From Roseateles sp. SL47 (GTDB taxonomy: Bacteria > Pseudomonadota > Gammaproteobacteria > Burkholderiales > Burkholderiaceae_C), in contig NZ_CP113068.1 in the NCBI RefSeq assembly GCF_026625885.1, positions 2,604,001 through 2,668,000 of the forward strand: a DNA stretch of 64,000 bases, written 5' to 3'. Under the pieces are notes generated by a model. That model worked only from the letters and a program-made list of their open reading frames with translations. It was not told the origin of the DNA and ran no database searches. Positions 8,482-17,385 of this stretch are shown piece after piece; the first letter of the stretch is position 1; each line of letters begins with the position of its first letter. The position numbers and the translations under genes were made by a program.

Positions 8482-9186
8482 TCAGATCGCCACCAGCCCG
8501 CGAATCTCCGGCTGCTGCATCGCCGCCCGGTCCCCGCGGGCAATCACGCTGCCGCGCTCCAGCACCAGGAAGTCGTCCGCCAGCTCGGCGGCGAAGTCGT
8601 AATACTGCTCACACAGCAGGATGGCGACCGGATGCCCGTCCAGCCCATCGTCGGCCAGCCGACGGATGACCCGGCCGATGTCCTTGATGATGCTGGGCTG
8701 GATGCCCTCGGTCGGTTCGTCCAGGATCAGCAGGCGGGGCGACGAGGCCAACGCCCGTGCAATCGCCAGCTGCTGCTGCTGCCCGCCGGAAAGATCGCCC
8801 CCGCGACGGCGCAGCATCTGTTGCAGCACCGGGAACAGCTCATACAGATGCGCCGGCACCGGTGTGCCGCCCGGCTGGCTGGCCAGGCCCATGCGCAGGT
8901 TCTCTTCCACCGTCAGGCGCGCGAAGATCTCGCGCCCCTGCGGCACATACCCGATGCCGGCACGGGCGCGCTGGTAGGGTGTGGCGCGGGTGATGTCCTC
9001 ACCTGCCAGCCGGATGCTGCCGGAGCGCACCGGCACCAGGCCCATCAGGCTCTTGAGCAGGCTGGTCTTGCCGACGCCGTTGCGACCCAAAAGCACGGTG
9101 ATGCGTCCGGGGCTGGCGGCGACCGACACGTCCCGCAGGATGTGCGAGCCGCCGTAATACTGGTTGATGCCTTCAGCGCTCAACAT
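8482..9186 (-). CDS. urtE: Urea ABC transporter ATP-binding protein UrtE
   Basis: A 234-residue ATPase of the branched-chain-amino-acid (LivF) type. Walker A LLGRNGVGKT, signature LSGGQQQQ and Walker B RLLILDEPTEG are all intact. The start MLSAEGINQYYGGSHILRD is typical for UrtE and sets the ATG at 9186; the open frame extends further but has no conserved sequence there. Last gene of the urtABCDE order on the minus strand, 49 bp after urtD. With UrtD it powers high-affinity urea import. Confidence 0.93.
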   Translation of the reverse strand: MLSAEGINQYYGGSHILRDVSVAASPGRITVLLGRNGVGKTSLLKSLMGLVPVRSGSIRLAGEDITRATPYQRARAGIGYVPQGREIFARLTVEENLRMGLASQPGGTPVPAHLYELFPVLQQMLRRRGGDLSGGQQQQLAIARALASSPRLLILDEPTEGIQPSIIKDIGRVIRRLADDGLDGHPVAILLCEQYYDFAAELADDFLVLERGSVIARGDRAAMQQPEIRGLVAI

Positions 9187-9235
9187 GTGGGTGTCCCTGG
9201 GTGTCGTGGGGGTTGCGAAGGTGAGCGGGCCGAAC

Positions 9236-10075
9236 TCAGCGGCCAAGGTAGGTCTCGATCACCCGCTCGTCGGCCTGCACCTGGGCGAGCGTGCCTTCGG
9301 CCAGCACCGAGCCTTCGGCCAGCACGGTGACCTTCTCGGCAATCGTGTCGATGAAGCCCATGTCATGCTCCACGACGATGATGCTGTGCTTCCCCTTCAG
9401 TGTCAGGATCAGCTCGGCCGTGCGTTCGGTTTCCTGGTCCGTCATGCCGGCCACCGGTTCGTCCAGCAGCAGCAGGCGTGGGTCCTGCACCAGCAGCATG
9501 CCGATCTCCAGCCATTGCTTCTGCCCGTGGCTCAGCAGGCCGGCCTTGCGCTCCAGCTGGTCGGCCAGGCGGATCAGTGTCAGCACTTCCGCCAGCCGGT
9601 CTTTCTGCTCACCGGTGAGGGTGCCCCAGAGCGAGGCCCGCAGCGCGCGGGAGCCCTGCAGCGCCAGCTCCAGGTTTTCATAGACCGACAAGGCCTCGAA
9701 CACCGTGGGTCGCTGGAACTTGCGGCCGATGCCCAACTGGGCGATCTCGGCCTCACTGTGGCGCAGCAGGTTGATGGTGCCGCCGAAAAACACCGTGCCG
9801 CTGTCCGGCCGGGTCTTGCCGGTGATGATGTCCATCATCGTGGTCTTGCCCGCCCCGTTCGGGCCGATGATGCAGCGCAACTCGCCGGGCGCGATGTCGA
9901 TGGAGAGATGGTTGATGGCCTTGAAGCCATCAAAGCTCACAGTGACGTCTTCCAGATAAAGAATGCGGCCGTGTGTCAGGTCCAGGGCGCCAGGTTCCAC
10001 CACCCGTCCATACCCCGGGCCGCTGGCCCGGCGCTGCAGGCGCTCCGCACCTTGTTCCATCAGATCGGGATTCAT
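9236..10075 (-). CDS. urtD: Urea ABC transporter ATP-binding protein UrtD
   Basis: A 279-residue LivG-type ATPase. Walker A is GPNGAGKT, the signature is the LSHGQKQWLE variant usual for UrtD, Walker B is LLLLDEPVAGM, and the switch His sits in VVEHDMGF. The ATG at 10075 overlaps the urtC stop (ATGA), which fixes the start. The N-terminal 30 residues before LYLEDVTVSFDGFKAI are a short family-typical extension. Confidence 0.93.
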   Translation of the reverse strand: MNPDLMEQGAERLQRRASGPGYGRVVEPGALDLTHGRILYLEDVTVSFDGFKAINHLSIDIAPGELRCIIGPNGAGKTTMMDIITGKTRPDSGTVFFGGTINLLRHSEAEIAQLGIGRKFQRPTVFEALSVYENLELALQGSRALRASLWGTLTGEQKDRLAEVLTLIRLADQLERKAGLLSHGQKQWLEIGMLLVQDPRLLLLDEPVAGMTDQETERTAELILTLKGKHSIIVVEHDMGFIDTIAEKVTVLAEGSVLAEGTLAQVQADERVIETYLGR

Positions 10076-11226
10076 GCGGCCTCCTTCCCGGCACGCGGGG
10101 TGCGGCGCAGGCGCCGTACCAGCCCGGCAATGCCGTCCGGCATGAACAGGGTGACCGCCACAAACAACGCCCCCAGCACGTACAGCCAGAACTCCGGCGC
10201 CACCTGCGTCAGCCAGCTCTTGGCACCGTTGACTGCAAAGGCCCCGGCAATGGGCCCGGCCAGCGTGCCCCGGCCCCCCACGGCGGCCCACACGGCAATC
10301 TCGATGGAATTGGCCACGCTCATTTCGCTGGGATTGATGATGCCGACCTGCGGCACATACAGCGCCCCGGCCACGCCGCACAGCAGCGCCGACAACACCC
10401 ATGCCGCCAGTTTGTAGGGCAGCGGTGAATAGCCGCAGAACATCAGCCGCGACTCGGCATCCCGCACGGCGCTCAGCACCCGGCCGAACTTGGCGCGTGT
10501 CAGCCAGCGCAGGCCGAGAAATGCGCCCACCAGGGTCAGCGCGCTCAGCACAAACAGCAACATGCGCATGCCGGGCGTGGTGATCGAAAAACCCAGAATC
10601 CGCTTGAAGTCGGTGAAGCCGTTGTTGCCGCCGAAGCCGGTTTCATTGCGGAAGAACAGCAGCATCGCCGCATAGGTCATCGCCTGGGTGATGATCGAGA
10701 AATACACACCCTGGATGCGCGAGCGGAACGCAAAGAAGCCGAAGAGAAACGCCACCGTGCCCGGGACCAGCAACACCAGCACCAGCGTGGCGACAAAGCT
10801 GTCGCTCAAGGCCCACTGCCAGGGCAGGGTCTTCCAGTCCAGGAAGACCATGAAGTCCGGCAGGGTGCTGCGGTACTGGCCATCGGTGCCGATCTGGCGC
10901 ATGAGATACATGCCCATCACATAGCCGCCCAGCGCGAAATACAGCCCGTGCCCCAGCGACAAAATGCCGGTGAAGCCCCAGATGAGGTCCATGGCCAGGG
11001 CGCACAGGGCATAACAGCAGAACTTGCCCAGCAGGCCGACCCAATAGTCGTCCAGATGCAGCGGATGTTGGGCCGGCAGCATCAGGTTGAGCATCGGCAC
11101 CACCAGGCAGGCCAGCAGCACGGCCGAGACCAGGGCGATCCACCCGCCCCGGCTGAGCAGGGCGGGGGGGCGGGGCAGGACCACAGGGGGCGAGGCGGGA
11201 AGCGTGGAGGACATCAGGCGGTCCAT
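10072..11226 (-). CDS. urtC: Urea ABC transporter permease UrtC
   Basis: A 384-residue LivM-type inner-membrane permease with about ten hydrophobic segments (for example WIALVSAVLLACLVVPMLNLM near the start and VLSALTLVGAFLGLRWL later) and the conserved LGHGLYFALGGYVMGMYLM motif. The C-terminus GVAGALYVPQVGIINPSEM, then AVGGRGTLAGPIAGA, is characteristic. A second in-frame ATG four codons downstream is an equally possible start. Its stop overlaps urtD by ATGA; 55 bp separate it from urtB. Confidence 0.93.
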   Translation of the reverse strand: MDRLMSSTLPASPPVVLPRPPALLSRGGWIALVSAVLLACLVVPMLNLMLPAQHPLHLDDYWVGLLGKFCCYALCALAMDLIWGFTGILSLGHGLYFALGGYVMGMYLMRQIGTDGQYRSTLPDFMVFLDWKTLPWQWALSDSFVATLVLVLLVPGTVAFLFGFFAFRSRIQGVYFSIITQAMTYAAMLLFFRNETGFGGNNGFTDFKRILGFSITTPGMRMLLFVLSALTLVGAFLGLRWLTRAKFGRVLSAVRDAESRLMFCGYSPLPYKLAAWVLSALLCGVAGALYVPQVGIINPSEMSVANSIEIAVWAAVGGRGTLAGPIAGAFAVNGAKSWLTQVAPEFWLYVLGALFVAVTLFMPDGIAGLVRRLRRTPRAGKEAA

Positions 11227-11281
11227 GCAGACACCTTGGACGGCGGGAGTGAAGGGAGAGACATCGGTTGGGTGGGAGCGG

Positions 11282-12874
11282 TCATCGCGTTCTCACCGCA
11301 AAGAGGCCCTGCGGACGCTTCTGGATAAAGACGATGATGAACACCAGCACCGCAATCTTGGCCAGCACAGCACCCACCACGCCTTCCAGCGCCTTGTTGG
11401 CCAGGCCCAGGCCCAGGGCCGCGAGCACGGTCCCGGCCAGTTGGCCCACGCCGCCCAGCACCACCACCATGAAGGCGTCGACGATGTAGCTCTGGCCGAG
11501 GTCCGGCCCCACATTGCCGACCTGGCTCAAGGCACAGCCTGCCAGGCCGGCCAGACCGGAGCCCAGTGCAAAGGCGTAGGTATCCACACGGGCCGTGGGC
11601 ACGCCCATGCAGGAAGCAATCGGGCGGTTCTGGGTGACGGCGCGCACAAACAGGCCCAGCCGGGTGCGGCTGATCAGCAGCGCCATGCCCCCCAGCACGG
11701 CCAGCGCAAACACGATGATCACCAGCCGGTTGGTCGGCAGCGCCAACCCCGGCAGCAGATTCAGCGAACCCGCCATCCAACCGGGGCTTTCCACCGCCAC
11801 GTTCTGGGCTCCGAAGAGGCTGCGCACCGCCTGCATCAGGATGAGGCTCAGGCCCCAGGTGGCCAGCAGGGTTTCCAGCGGGCGGCCGTAGAGCCATCGC
11901 AGCACCGTGCGCTCCAGCAGGGCGCCCACGGCCGCAGACGCCAGAAACGCCGCAGGTACGGCCACGACGAGGTAGGCGCCGAACCACGTGGGCGGCAGCC
12001 ATTGGCGGAAGGCCACCTGCACCAGATAGGTGGCATAGGCGCCGATCATCATCAGCTCACCATGAGCCATGTTGATGACGCCCATCAGGCCATAGGTGAT
12101 GGCCAGCCCCAGCGCCACCAGCAGCAGAATGCTGGCCAGGCTGACCCCGGTGAACAGGGCGCCCAGTCGTTCGCCCCAGGCGAGTGTGGATTCCACCTGG
12201 GCCAGCGATTGTCGCAAGGCCGCCTGCACGGCAGGGTCTTGTTCTTCCGCCAGCCGCTGGTTGAGCAGCAGCCGGGTTTCCGGGCTGTGGGATTCGCCCA
12301 GCAGCCGCGCTGCTTGCAAGCGCTTGCCGGCATCGCTGCTGGCCGCCAGGGCGGCTGCCTGGGTGAGGGCCAGGGCTTCCTTCACCGCGTCATCCTTTTC
12401 CTGCGCCAGCGCATGGGCCAGCAGCGGCGCGCGGGATTCATCCACCCCGGCATCCAGCAGCGCGCGGGCAGCGGCCAGGCGTTCCCTGGCATCGGGGCTG
12501 GCGAGCTTCAGGGCGGCCAGGGCGCCGTCCAACTCGCCGCGCAGGCGGTTGTTGAGCAGGACATCCTCCAGCCCCTCCGGCACCGGGGTCACCGATGCGC
12601 CGGTGGCTGCATCGGCCAGGCTGTCGCCGTCGGCGATCAACACCCGCGTGCCGGCCAGCTTGAGCCGGTCTTCGCTCAGTGCCCGAAGGACGCTGGCGGT
12701 GCGCGTATCCGGCTGGGCCACCAGGGCATTGATGGCGGCGATCCGCTCGTCGGTGTCGCCCTGGGCCAGGGCCAAGGCCTGGGCCTGGGTCAGGGCCAGG
12801 ACCGGCAGACCGGTGCACATCCCCAGCAGGAGGATGGCGATGACTCTGAACGGCCATGCCGGGACTGAACGCAT
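11282..12874 (-). CDS. urtB: Urea ABC transporter permease UrtB
   Basis: A 530-residue LivH-type permease with the long N-terminal extracytoplasmic region typical of UrtB: a signal-like segment (residues 5-28), then an Ala/Leu-rich helical-repeat region (about 30-230), then the membrane domain with INMAHGELMMIGAYATY and DTYAFALGSGLAGLAGC. Three in-frame ATGs occur within 18 bp; 12874 is preferred because GGAG lies six bases before it. A large hairpin fills the gap to urtA upstream. Confidence 0.92.
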   Translation of the reverse strand: MRSVPAWPFRVIAILLLGMCTGLPVLALTQAQALALAQGDTDERIAAINALVAQPDTRTASVLRALSEDRLKLAGTRVLIADGDSLADAATGASVTPVPEGLEDVLLNNRLRGELDGALAALKLASPDARERLAAARALLDAGVDESRAPLLAHALAQEKDDAVKEALALTQAAALAASSDAGKRLQAARLLGESHSPETRLLLNQRLAEEQDPAVQAALRQSLAQVESTLAWGERLGALFTGVSLASILLLVALGLAITYGLMGVINMAHGELMMIGAYATYLVQVAFRQWLPPTWFGAYLVVAVPAAFLASAAVGALLERTVLRWLYGRPLETLLATWGLSLILMQAVRSLFGAQNVAVESPGWMAGSLNLLPGLALPTNRLVIIVFALAVLGGMALLISRTRLGLFVRAVTQNRPIASCMGVPTARVDTYAFALGSGLAGLAGCALSQVGNVGPDLGQSYIVDAFMVVVLGGVGQLAGTVLAALGLGLANKALEGVVGAVLAKIAVLVFIIVFIQKRPQGLFAVRTR

Positions 12875-12907
12875 TGTGGACTCCATGCTCATGAGCTCAG
12901 ACACCCA

Positions 12908-12943
12908 GCCCGCCCGGCCGAGCCGGGCTCGGAGCAGGCGGGC
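12908..12943 (-). promoter_or_regulatory. Stable two-part hairpin in the urtA-urtB gap
   Basis: GCCCGCC (12908-12914) pairs with GGCGGGC (12937-12943), and inside it CCGAGC pairs with GCTCGG around a 3-base loop. There is no T-run. Such intercistronic hairpins after a binding-protein gene often stabilise the upstream mRNA or reduce read-through, giving more binding protein than permease; that role is inference. Confidence 0.5.
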
Positions 12944-12962
12944 CGGGCGCCTCCGGACCTGA

Positions 12963-14249
12963 TTACTTCTTCGCGGGTTCGTCCGGCTTGGACTCGTTGC
13001 CTGCGATGTAGGGGCTCCAGGGCTTGGCCTTGACCGGGGCCGGCGTCTTCCACACGACGTTGAACTGGCCGTCCGCACGGATTTCCCCGATGAACACCGA
13101 CTTGTGCAGGTGGTGGTTCTTCTCATCCATCTTGGATGTGATGCCGGACGGCGCGTTGAAGGTCTGGCCGGCCATGGCGGCGATCACCTTGTTGACATCG
13201 GTGCTCTTGGCCTTTTCCACGGCCTGCTTCCACATGTTGATGCCGATGTAGGTGGCCTCCATCGGGTCATTGGTCAGCGGCTTGTCCTTGTGGCCCGGGA
13301 TGTTGTGCGACTTGGCATAGTCCGACCACTTCTTGATGAAGGCGTCATTGGTCGGGTTCTTGATGGACATGAAGTAGTTCCATGCCGCCAGATGGCCCAC
13401 CAGCGGCTTGGTATCGACGCCGCGAAGCTCCTCCTCGCCCACCGAGAACGCCACCACCGGCACGTCCTTGGCCTTCAGGCCGGCATTGCCCAGTTCCTTG
13501 TAGAAGGGCACGTTGGAGTCGCCGTTGATGGTGGACACCACGGCCGTCTTGCCGCCGGCCGAGAACTTCTTGATGTCGGCCACGATGGTCTGGTAGTCGC
13601 TGTGGCCGAACGGGGTGTATTTCTCGTCGATATCGCTGTCCTTCACGCCCTTGCTGTGCAGATAGGCGCGCAGGATCTTGTTGGTGGTGCGGGGGTAGAC
13701 ATAGTCGGTGCCCAGCAGCACCCAGCGCTTGGCGCCACCGCCATCCTTGCTCATCAGGTAGTCCACCGCCGGGATGGCCTGCTGGTTGGGTGCGGCCCCG
13801 GTGTAGAACACGTTCTTGCTCAGTTCTTCGCCTTCATATTGCACCGGGTAGAACAGCAGCCCGTTGAGCTCTTCCACCACCGGCAGCACCGACTTGCGCG
13901 ACACCGAGGTCCAACAGCCAAAGATCACCGCCACTTTGTCCTGCGTGAGCAACTGGCGGGTCTTTTCGGCAAACAGGGGCCAGTTGGAAGCCGGGTCTAC
14001 CACCACCGGCTCCAGCTTCTTGCCGAGCACACCCCCCTTGGCATTGATCTCGTCGATGGCCATCAGCACGGTGTCCTTGAGCACCGTCTCCGAAATGGCC
14101 ATGGTGCCCGACAGGCTGTGCAGCACGCCCACCTTGATGGTGTCGGCGGCCAGGGCCGGCAGGGCCGTCAGGCTGAGGCCCGCCAGGGCGCTGGCGGCGG
14201 CCAGCAGCTGGATGGCGTGGCGACGGGAAGACGGTGCTCGTGCAGACAT
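12963..14249 (-). CDS. urtA: Urea ABC transporter substrate-binding protein UrtA
   Basis: A 428-residue periplasmic binding protein that delivers urea to UrtBC. The signal peptide carries a twin arginine (SSRRHAIQLLAAASALAG), so Tat export is possible, ending near LPALAAD. The mature part begins DTIKVGVLHSLSGTMAISE, the standard UrtA sequence, and contains VFYTGAAPNQQ and GTDYVYPRTTN motifs. First gene of the urt operon, with GGAG eight bases before the ATG. That same Shine-Dalgarno is part of an inverted repeat in the leader. Confidence 0.95.
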   Translation of the reverse strand: MSARAPSSRRHAIQLLAAASALAGLSLTALPALAADTIKVGVLHSLSGTMAISETVLKDTVLMAIDEINAKGGVLGKKLEPVVVDPASNWPLFAEKTRQLLTQDKVAVIFGCWTSVSRKSVLPVVEELNGLLFYPVQYEGEELSKNVFYTGAAPNQQAIPAVDYLMSKDGGGAKRWVLLGTDYVYPRTTNKILRAYLHSKGVKDSDIDEKYTPFGHSDYQTIVADIKKFSAGGKTAVVSTINGDSNVPFYKELGNAGLKAKDVPVVAFSVGEEELRGVDTKPLVGHLAAWNYFMSIKNPTNDAFIKKWSDYAKSHNIPGHKDKPLTNDPMEATYIGINMWKQAVEKAKSTDVNKVIAAMAGQTFNAPSGITSKMDEKNHHLHKSVFIGEIRADGQFNVVWKTPAPVKAKPWSPYIAGNESKPDEPAKK

Positions 14250-14253
14250 GACA

Positions 14254-14296
14254 GTGCTCCAAGGGGTAGATATGACGTCTGGATGCTAGGGAGCAC
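14254..14296 (-). promoter_or_regulatory. Possible Shine-Dalgarno-masking hairpin in the urtA leader
   Basis: On the minus strand GTGCTCC (14296-14290) is complementary to GGAGCAC (14260-14254), and the latter contains the GGAG Shine-Dalgarno of urtA. If the leader is transcribed through both, pairing would hide the ribosome site. The 29-base loop makes the stem modest in strength, so this is only a candidate. Confidence 0.35.
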
Positions 14297-14481
14297 GGCC
14301 CGGACCACCTATACGGCGGATGGCGTACAGCCAGAACCCTGAGCACCATCACCGTCCAAGCCCAGCCGCCCCGAGCGGAGACGGGCTGTAACACCTGCGC
14401 AACAGGTCCGGTCCACCCGGTGGCCCGCCGCAGCGTTGAAGCAACAATTCGACATATTGAAATTCCGGAGCATCCATCTTG

Positions 14482-15519
14482 ATGGCACTCTCTTCCATCT
14501 CCCGCCCCGCCCACCCGGTCAGCCAGTGGCTGAGCCGCTGGCTGTTGGTGGCCCTGACCCTCCTTACCGCCTCCATGGCGTCCAGCGCCTGGGCTTGGGA
14601 CGAAGACGACGGTGACTGGCAGATCCTCAATGCCCGCTACGGCACCGCGCAGCACAACATCGATGTCACCGGCCGGCTGAAGGAGCTGGCGCGGTCGGAC
14701 CGCCGCTTCAAGCTGGCCAATGAGCTGTTCCATCAGGATCCCGCCGTGGGAGACCGCAAGACCCTGCGCATCATTGCCAAGGGGCGCAACGGCGAGGTCC
14801 GCAATTTCGACTACCGCGAAGGCGACTGGGTGGATGGCAACCAGTTCACCGGCTGGGGGCGTGGCGACTGGGGCGACCACACCTGGAGCGGCGGCTGGGA
14901 TGGCGCCCGCCCTGGCCAAGGCGGTGGCAACGACCGTGAAGACGACGGCGACTGGGCGATTCTCCAGGCCCGTTACGGCACGCCGGAGCGCAACATCGAC
15001 GTCACGGGCCGTCTGAAGGAACTGGCCCGCGCCGATCGCCGATTCAAGCTGGCCAATGAATTGTTCCGTGAAGACCCGGCGGTGGGACGCAAGAAAACCC
15101 TGCGCATCACCGCACGGGGCCGCCATGGCGAGATTCGCAATTTCGATTACCGCGAAGGCGACTGGGTGGATGGCAACCAGTTCACCGGCTGGGGCCGTGG
15201 CAACTGGGGGGACAGCGCGTGGAACGGCGGCTGGGAAGGCCGGCCCGGTGGTGGCTACCCACCGCAGGAGCAGACGGACAACCGCGTCATCATCAACCGC
15301 GCCACCTACGGCGCTGGCAACCGCCAGGCGGACGTGACCACCCGTTTGCGCAACATCAGCCGGGGCGGTGGTGTGAACATCAAGGTGGACAACAGCCTGG
15401 TGGATCGCGACCCCGCCATTGGGGACCGCAAGACCCTGCGGGTGTATTTCCAGATCGGCCGCGGTGCCGAGCGGGTGGCGGAAGCGCGAGAGGGTGACTA
15501 TCTGCGCATCAATCCGTGA
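14482..15519 (+). CDS. Secreted protein with three DUF3395-like repeats
   Basis: A 345-residue exported protein. Residues 1-38 form a signal peptide ending in SSAWAW. Then come two nearly identical 112-residue modules (DDGDW..ARYG..NIDVTGRLKELAR..DRRFKL, DPAVG..KTLRI, YREGDWVDGNQFTGWGRG) joined by Gly/Trp-rich spacers, and a third, more diverged copy (INRATYGAGNRQADVTTRLRN ... DPAIGDRKTLRVYF). The pattern YG-x-DVT-x-L ... DP-x-x-G-x-x-K-x-L resembles the DUF3395 domain of DnaJ C11 proteins. Function unknown; an extracellular or envelope role is inferred. The ATG at 14482 is used; a TTG one codon upstream is better spaced from GGAG. Divergent from urtA. Confidence 0.75.
   Translation: MALSSISRPAHPVSQWLSRWLLVALTLLTASMASSAWAWDEDDGDWQILNARYGTAQHNIDVTGRLKELARSDRRFKLANELFHQDPAVGDRKTLRIIAKGRNGEVRNFDYREGDWVDGNQFTGWGRGDWGDHTWSGGWDGARPGQGGGNDREDDGDWAILQARYGTPERNIDVTGRLKELARADRRFKLANELFREDPAVGRKKTLRITARGRHGEIRNFDYREGDWVDGNQFTGWGRGNWGDSAWNGGWEGRPGGGYPPQEQTDNRVIINRATYGAGNRQADVTTRLRNISRGGGVNIKVDNSLVDRDPAIGDRKTLRVYFQIGRGAERVAEAREGDYLRINP
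14599..15235 (+). repeat. 336-bp tandem duplication inside the DUF3395-like gene
   Basis: The segment starting GACGACGGTGACTGG at 14605 recurs at 14941, a period of 336 bp (112 codons). Protein identity between the copies is very high whereas the third domain downstream is diverged, so this looks like a recent in-frame duplication or gene conversion. Confidence 0.8.
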
Positions 15520-15527
15520 CGGCTGGG

Positions 15528-15579
15528 TCTGACGCGCTGGCCTGATGCGCTGGCCTGACGCGCTGGCCTGACGCGCTGG
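15528..15579 (+). repeat. 13-bp tandem repeat, four copies
   Basis: Units of CCTGACGCGCTGG (first copy begins TCTG, second has GATGCG) run head to tail directly after the DUF3395-like gene. Function unknown. Confidence 0.85.
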
Positions 15580-15618
15580 CCCGACGACGTGAGCTCGTGC
15601 GCGGCAGAGCCATCCTTT

Positions 15619-15658
15619 CAGCCCCGGCGGCGATAGCGCCCATAGCGCCCCGGGGCTG
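15619..15658. other. Inverted repeat before the unknown 546-residue gene
   Basis: CAGCCCCGG (15619-15627) and CCGGGGCTG (15650-15658) form a perfect 9-bp stem around 22 bp. No T-run follows, so it may be a factor-independent hairpin without true terminator function, or an operator for the gene starting 34 bp later. Confidence 0.45.
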
Positions 15659-15691
15659 AACTTCGTTTGCCACGGCGCAGACTGATGCGGC

Positions 15692-17332
15692 ATGTATACG
15701 CCATACGCCACCGCCTCGGCCCCGTCGGCTTTCCATGCCGATGTTCGGATCTCCATGGACGACGATTCCACAGCGGAGAGTTCCGCAGATGCGGGGGCTG
15801 CGCGTGCCGGTCCTGCATCCCCGGGGTCGGCCACTGCCCGCCGGGAATTCCAGGACGTCGCCCAATGGGTCGACGCGCAAGCGCGGGTCGCTGACCCGCA
15901 GCAGATGCATGTGCTGGCGGATCGGCTGCGGACGCCACACCCGGCGCGCGCCGGGACGGTCTACATCGAGATTGGAGACACCACGCCGCATGACGCTGCA
16001 GTGGCGTCCTACCTGGCCACCGGCCATGAAGGGGCACTGCCGTCGGAGTTGCGCGATGGAATTCGTGCCGCCACAGGCGGGTTCCGCCCGGCGTCGGCCG
16101 GTGTCAGTGGCCGACTCATGGCGCTGCTGGCGGGTCTGCGCCATGTCGCCACGACCATGGATGCCTACGGCCCTTCCCGAACCGCGCTGAACTTCGGGCA
16201 TACCACGCTGCGCTCCCTGGGCTCCGTGGGTCTGACCACACTGGCGCGGCAGGCGGTCGGCCGCGCGCTGGACATTGCCATGGCCCAGGGCACGTCGGAG
16301 CTGACCCACACGCTGATCGGCGCGGGTGCGATGGCCATGCCGGTGGCAGGGCAGTTGCTGCTGATGTGGCGGGATGAGCGGAACCAGAACGCCACGACCT
16401 ATTCCCGGCTCACCCGGCTGGTGCTGATGGGACTGTCCATCGCCACCGGCGGGATGGCGCTGGCGACCGGCACACTCACCAACCCCGGCCTGCGCCTGGC
16501 GGAAGTGGTGCTCTACCCACTGCTGCGGGATGCCGCGCAGGCGATGTTCCCCATCGTCTCCGACCCCGACAGCGGGCCCACCAAGACCTCATTGGGTGTG
16601 GCGGGTGCGTCATATGCAGTGAATCAACTGGCCGTCAGTCGTGCTTTCGTGGCGGCGCCTGATGCAGGGCCGGGCGGCCTGATCCCTTCTGGTCTGCTGG
16701 CGCGCAGCGCGGCCAATGCGGCGGGGGAGTCGGTGGACCTGATGTCGCTGCTGGGCGCCAACCATGTGGCGCGGCATGGAGTGTCCACCCAGCCCCGGCT
16801 TCGCATCGGTCGGGGTGATCTGCGGGAGGCGGTGAAGACGCAACTCCACTGGGACACCATGATCGCGCGTGGCGGCTTTGTCTCGGCCTTTAACCAGATC
16901 TATGACACCTTGCTGGCGGACCACATGCTGCCTCGAGCCATGGTGTCGGTCGTGGGGTCGGAGCATGCCCAGGCGGCTGCCGACTGGACCACCGAAGCCA
17001 TTGCGGCGTTGCTGACGGCGGTGACTTACCCGTTCTGGACGGATGCATTGCATGCGAGGGGCTATGCCGTGACCGACGACGTGGAGGCCCAGCGGGCTGC
17101 TGCCCTGGCGGACGGACCGATGGACGGTGACGACTCAGAGACGGAGCTCCGGCCCATCCAATACGCCGGCAATCTGGAGGAACCCGCCGTGGCCAAGGAG
17201 CAAAGCCCGGTGGTGTTGCTCAGCGTCTGCCAGGAGACCGGAGAGCTTCGGCGCCACCGATCTCGAGGGGGCCCAACCGGAGAATCGGCCACGAGACCGG
17301 ATGCGCGGCCAACGATGCGTCAAGGCGCGTAG
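15692..17332 (+). CDS. Large protein of unknown function with hydrophobic central region
   Basis: A 546-residue protein I do not recognise. Residues 1-60 are Ser/Ala/Thr/Gly-rich and probably disordered (TAESSADAGAARAGPASPGS); residues 140-290 hold three to four moderately hydrophobic segments (LTHTLIGAGAMAMPVAG, LVLMGLSIATGGMALATG); the end is polar and charged. The disordered N-terminus with no Sec signal would suit a secreted effector, but no type III secretion gene or PIP/hrp box is in this window, so that is only a possibility. Codon use looks normal for the genome. A later ATG at 15755 is an alternative start. It stands between unrelated transcripts. Confidence 0.6.
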   Translation: MYTPYATASAPSAFHADVRISMDDDSTAESSADAGAARAGPASPGSATARREFQDVAQWVDAQARVADPQQMHVLADRLRTPHPARAGTVYIEIGDTTPHDAAVASYLATGHEGALPSELRDGIRAATGGFRPASAGVSGRLMALLAGLRHVATTMDAYGPSRTALNFGHTTLRSLGSVGLTTLARQAVGRALDIAMAQGTSELTHTLIGAGAMAMPVAGQLLLMWRDERNQNATTYSRLTRLVLMGLSIATGGMALATGTLTNPGLRLAEVVLYPLLRDAAQAMFPIVSDPDSGPTKTSLGVAGASYAVNQLAVSRAFVAAPDAGPGGLIPSGLLARSAANAAGESVDLMSLLGANHVARHGVSTQPRLRIGRGDLREAVKTQLHWDTMIARGGFVSAFNQIYDTLLADHMLPRAMVSVVGSEHAQAAADWTTEAIAALLTAVTYPFWTDALHARGYAVTDDVEAQRAAALADGPMDGDDSETELRPIQYAGNLEEPAVAKEQSPVVLLSVCQETGELRRHRSRGGPTGESATRPDARPTMRQGA

Positions 17333-17385
17333 AAACCCTCGCGGCAGGACCGCGCTGGACCGCGCTGGCTCACCCTGGACCGCGA

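Noticed and set aside
15520..15691. Searched for a PIP/hrp box (TTCG-N15/16-TTCG) upstream of the 546-residue protein, to support a type III effector.
   Set aside because: Only one TTCG is present; no second half at the required distance.
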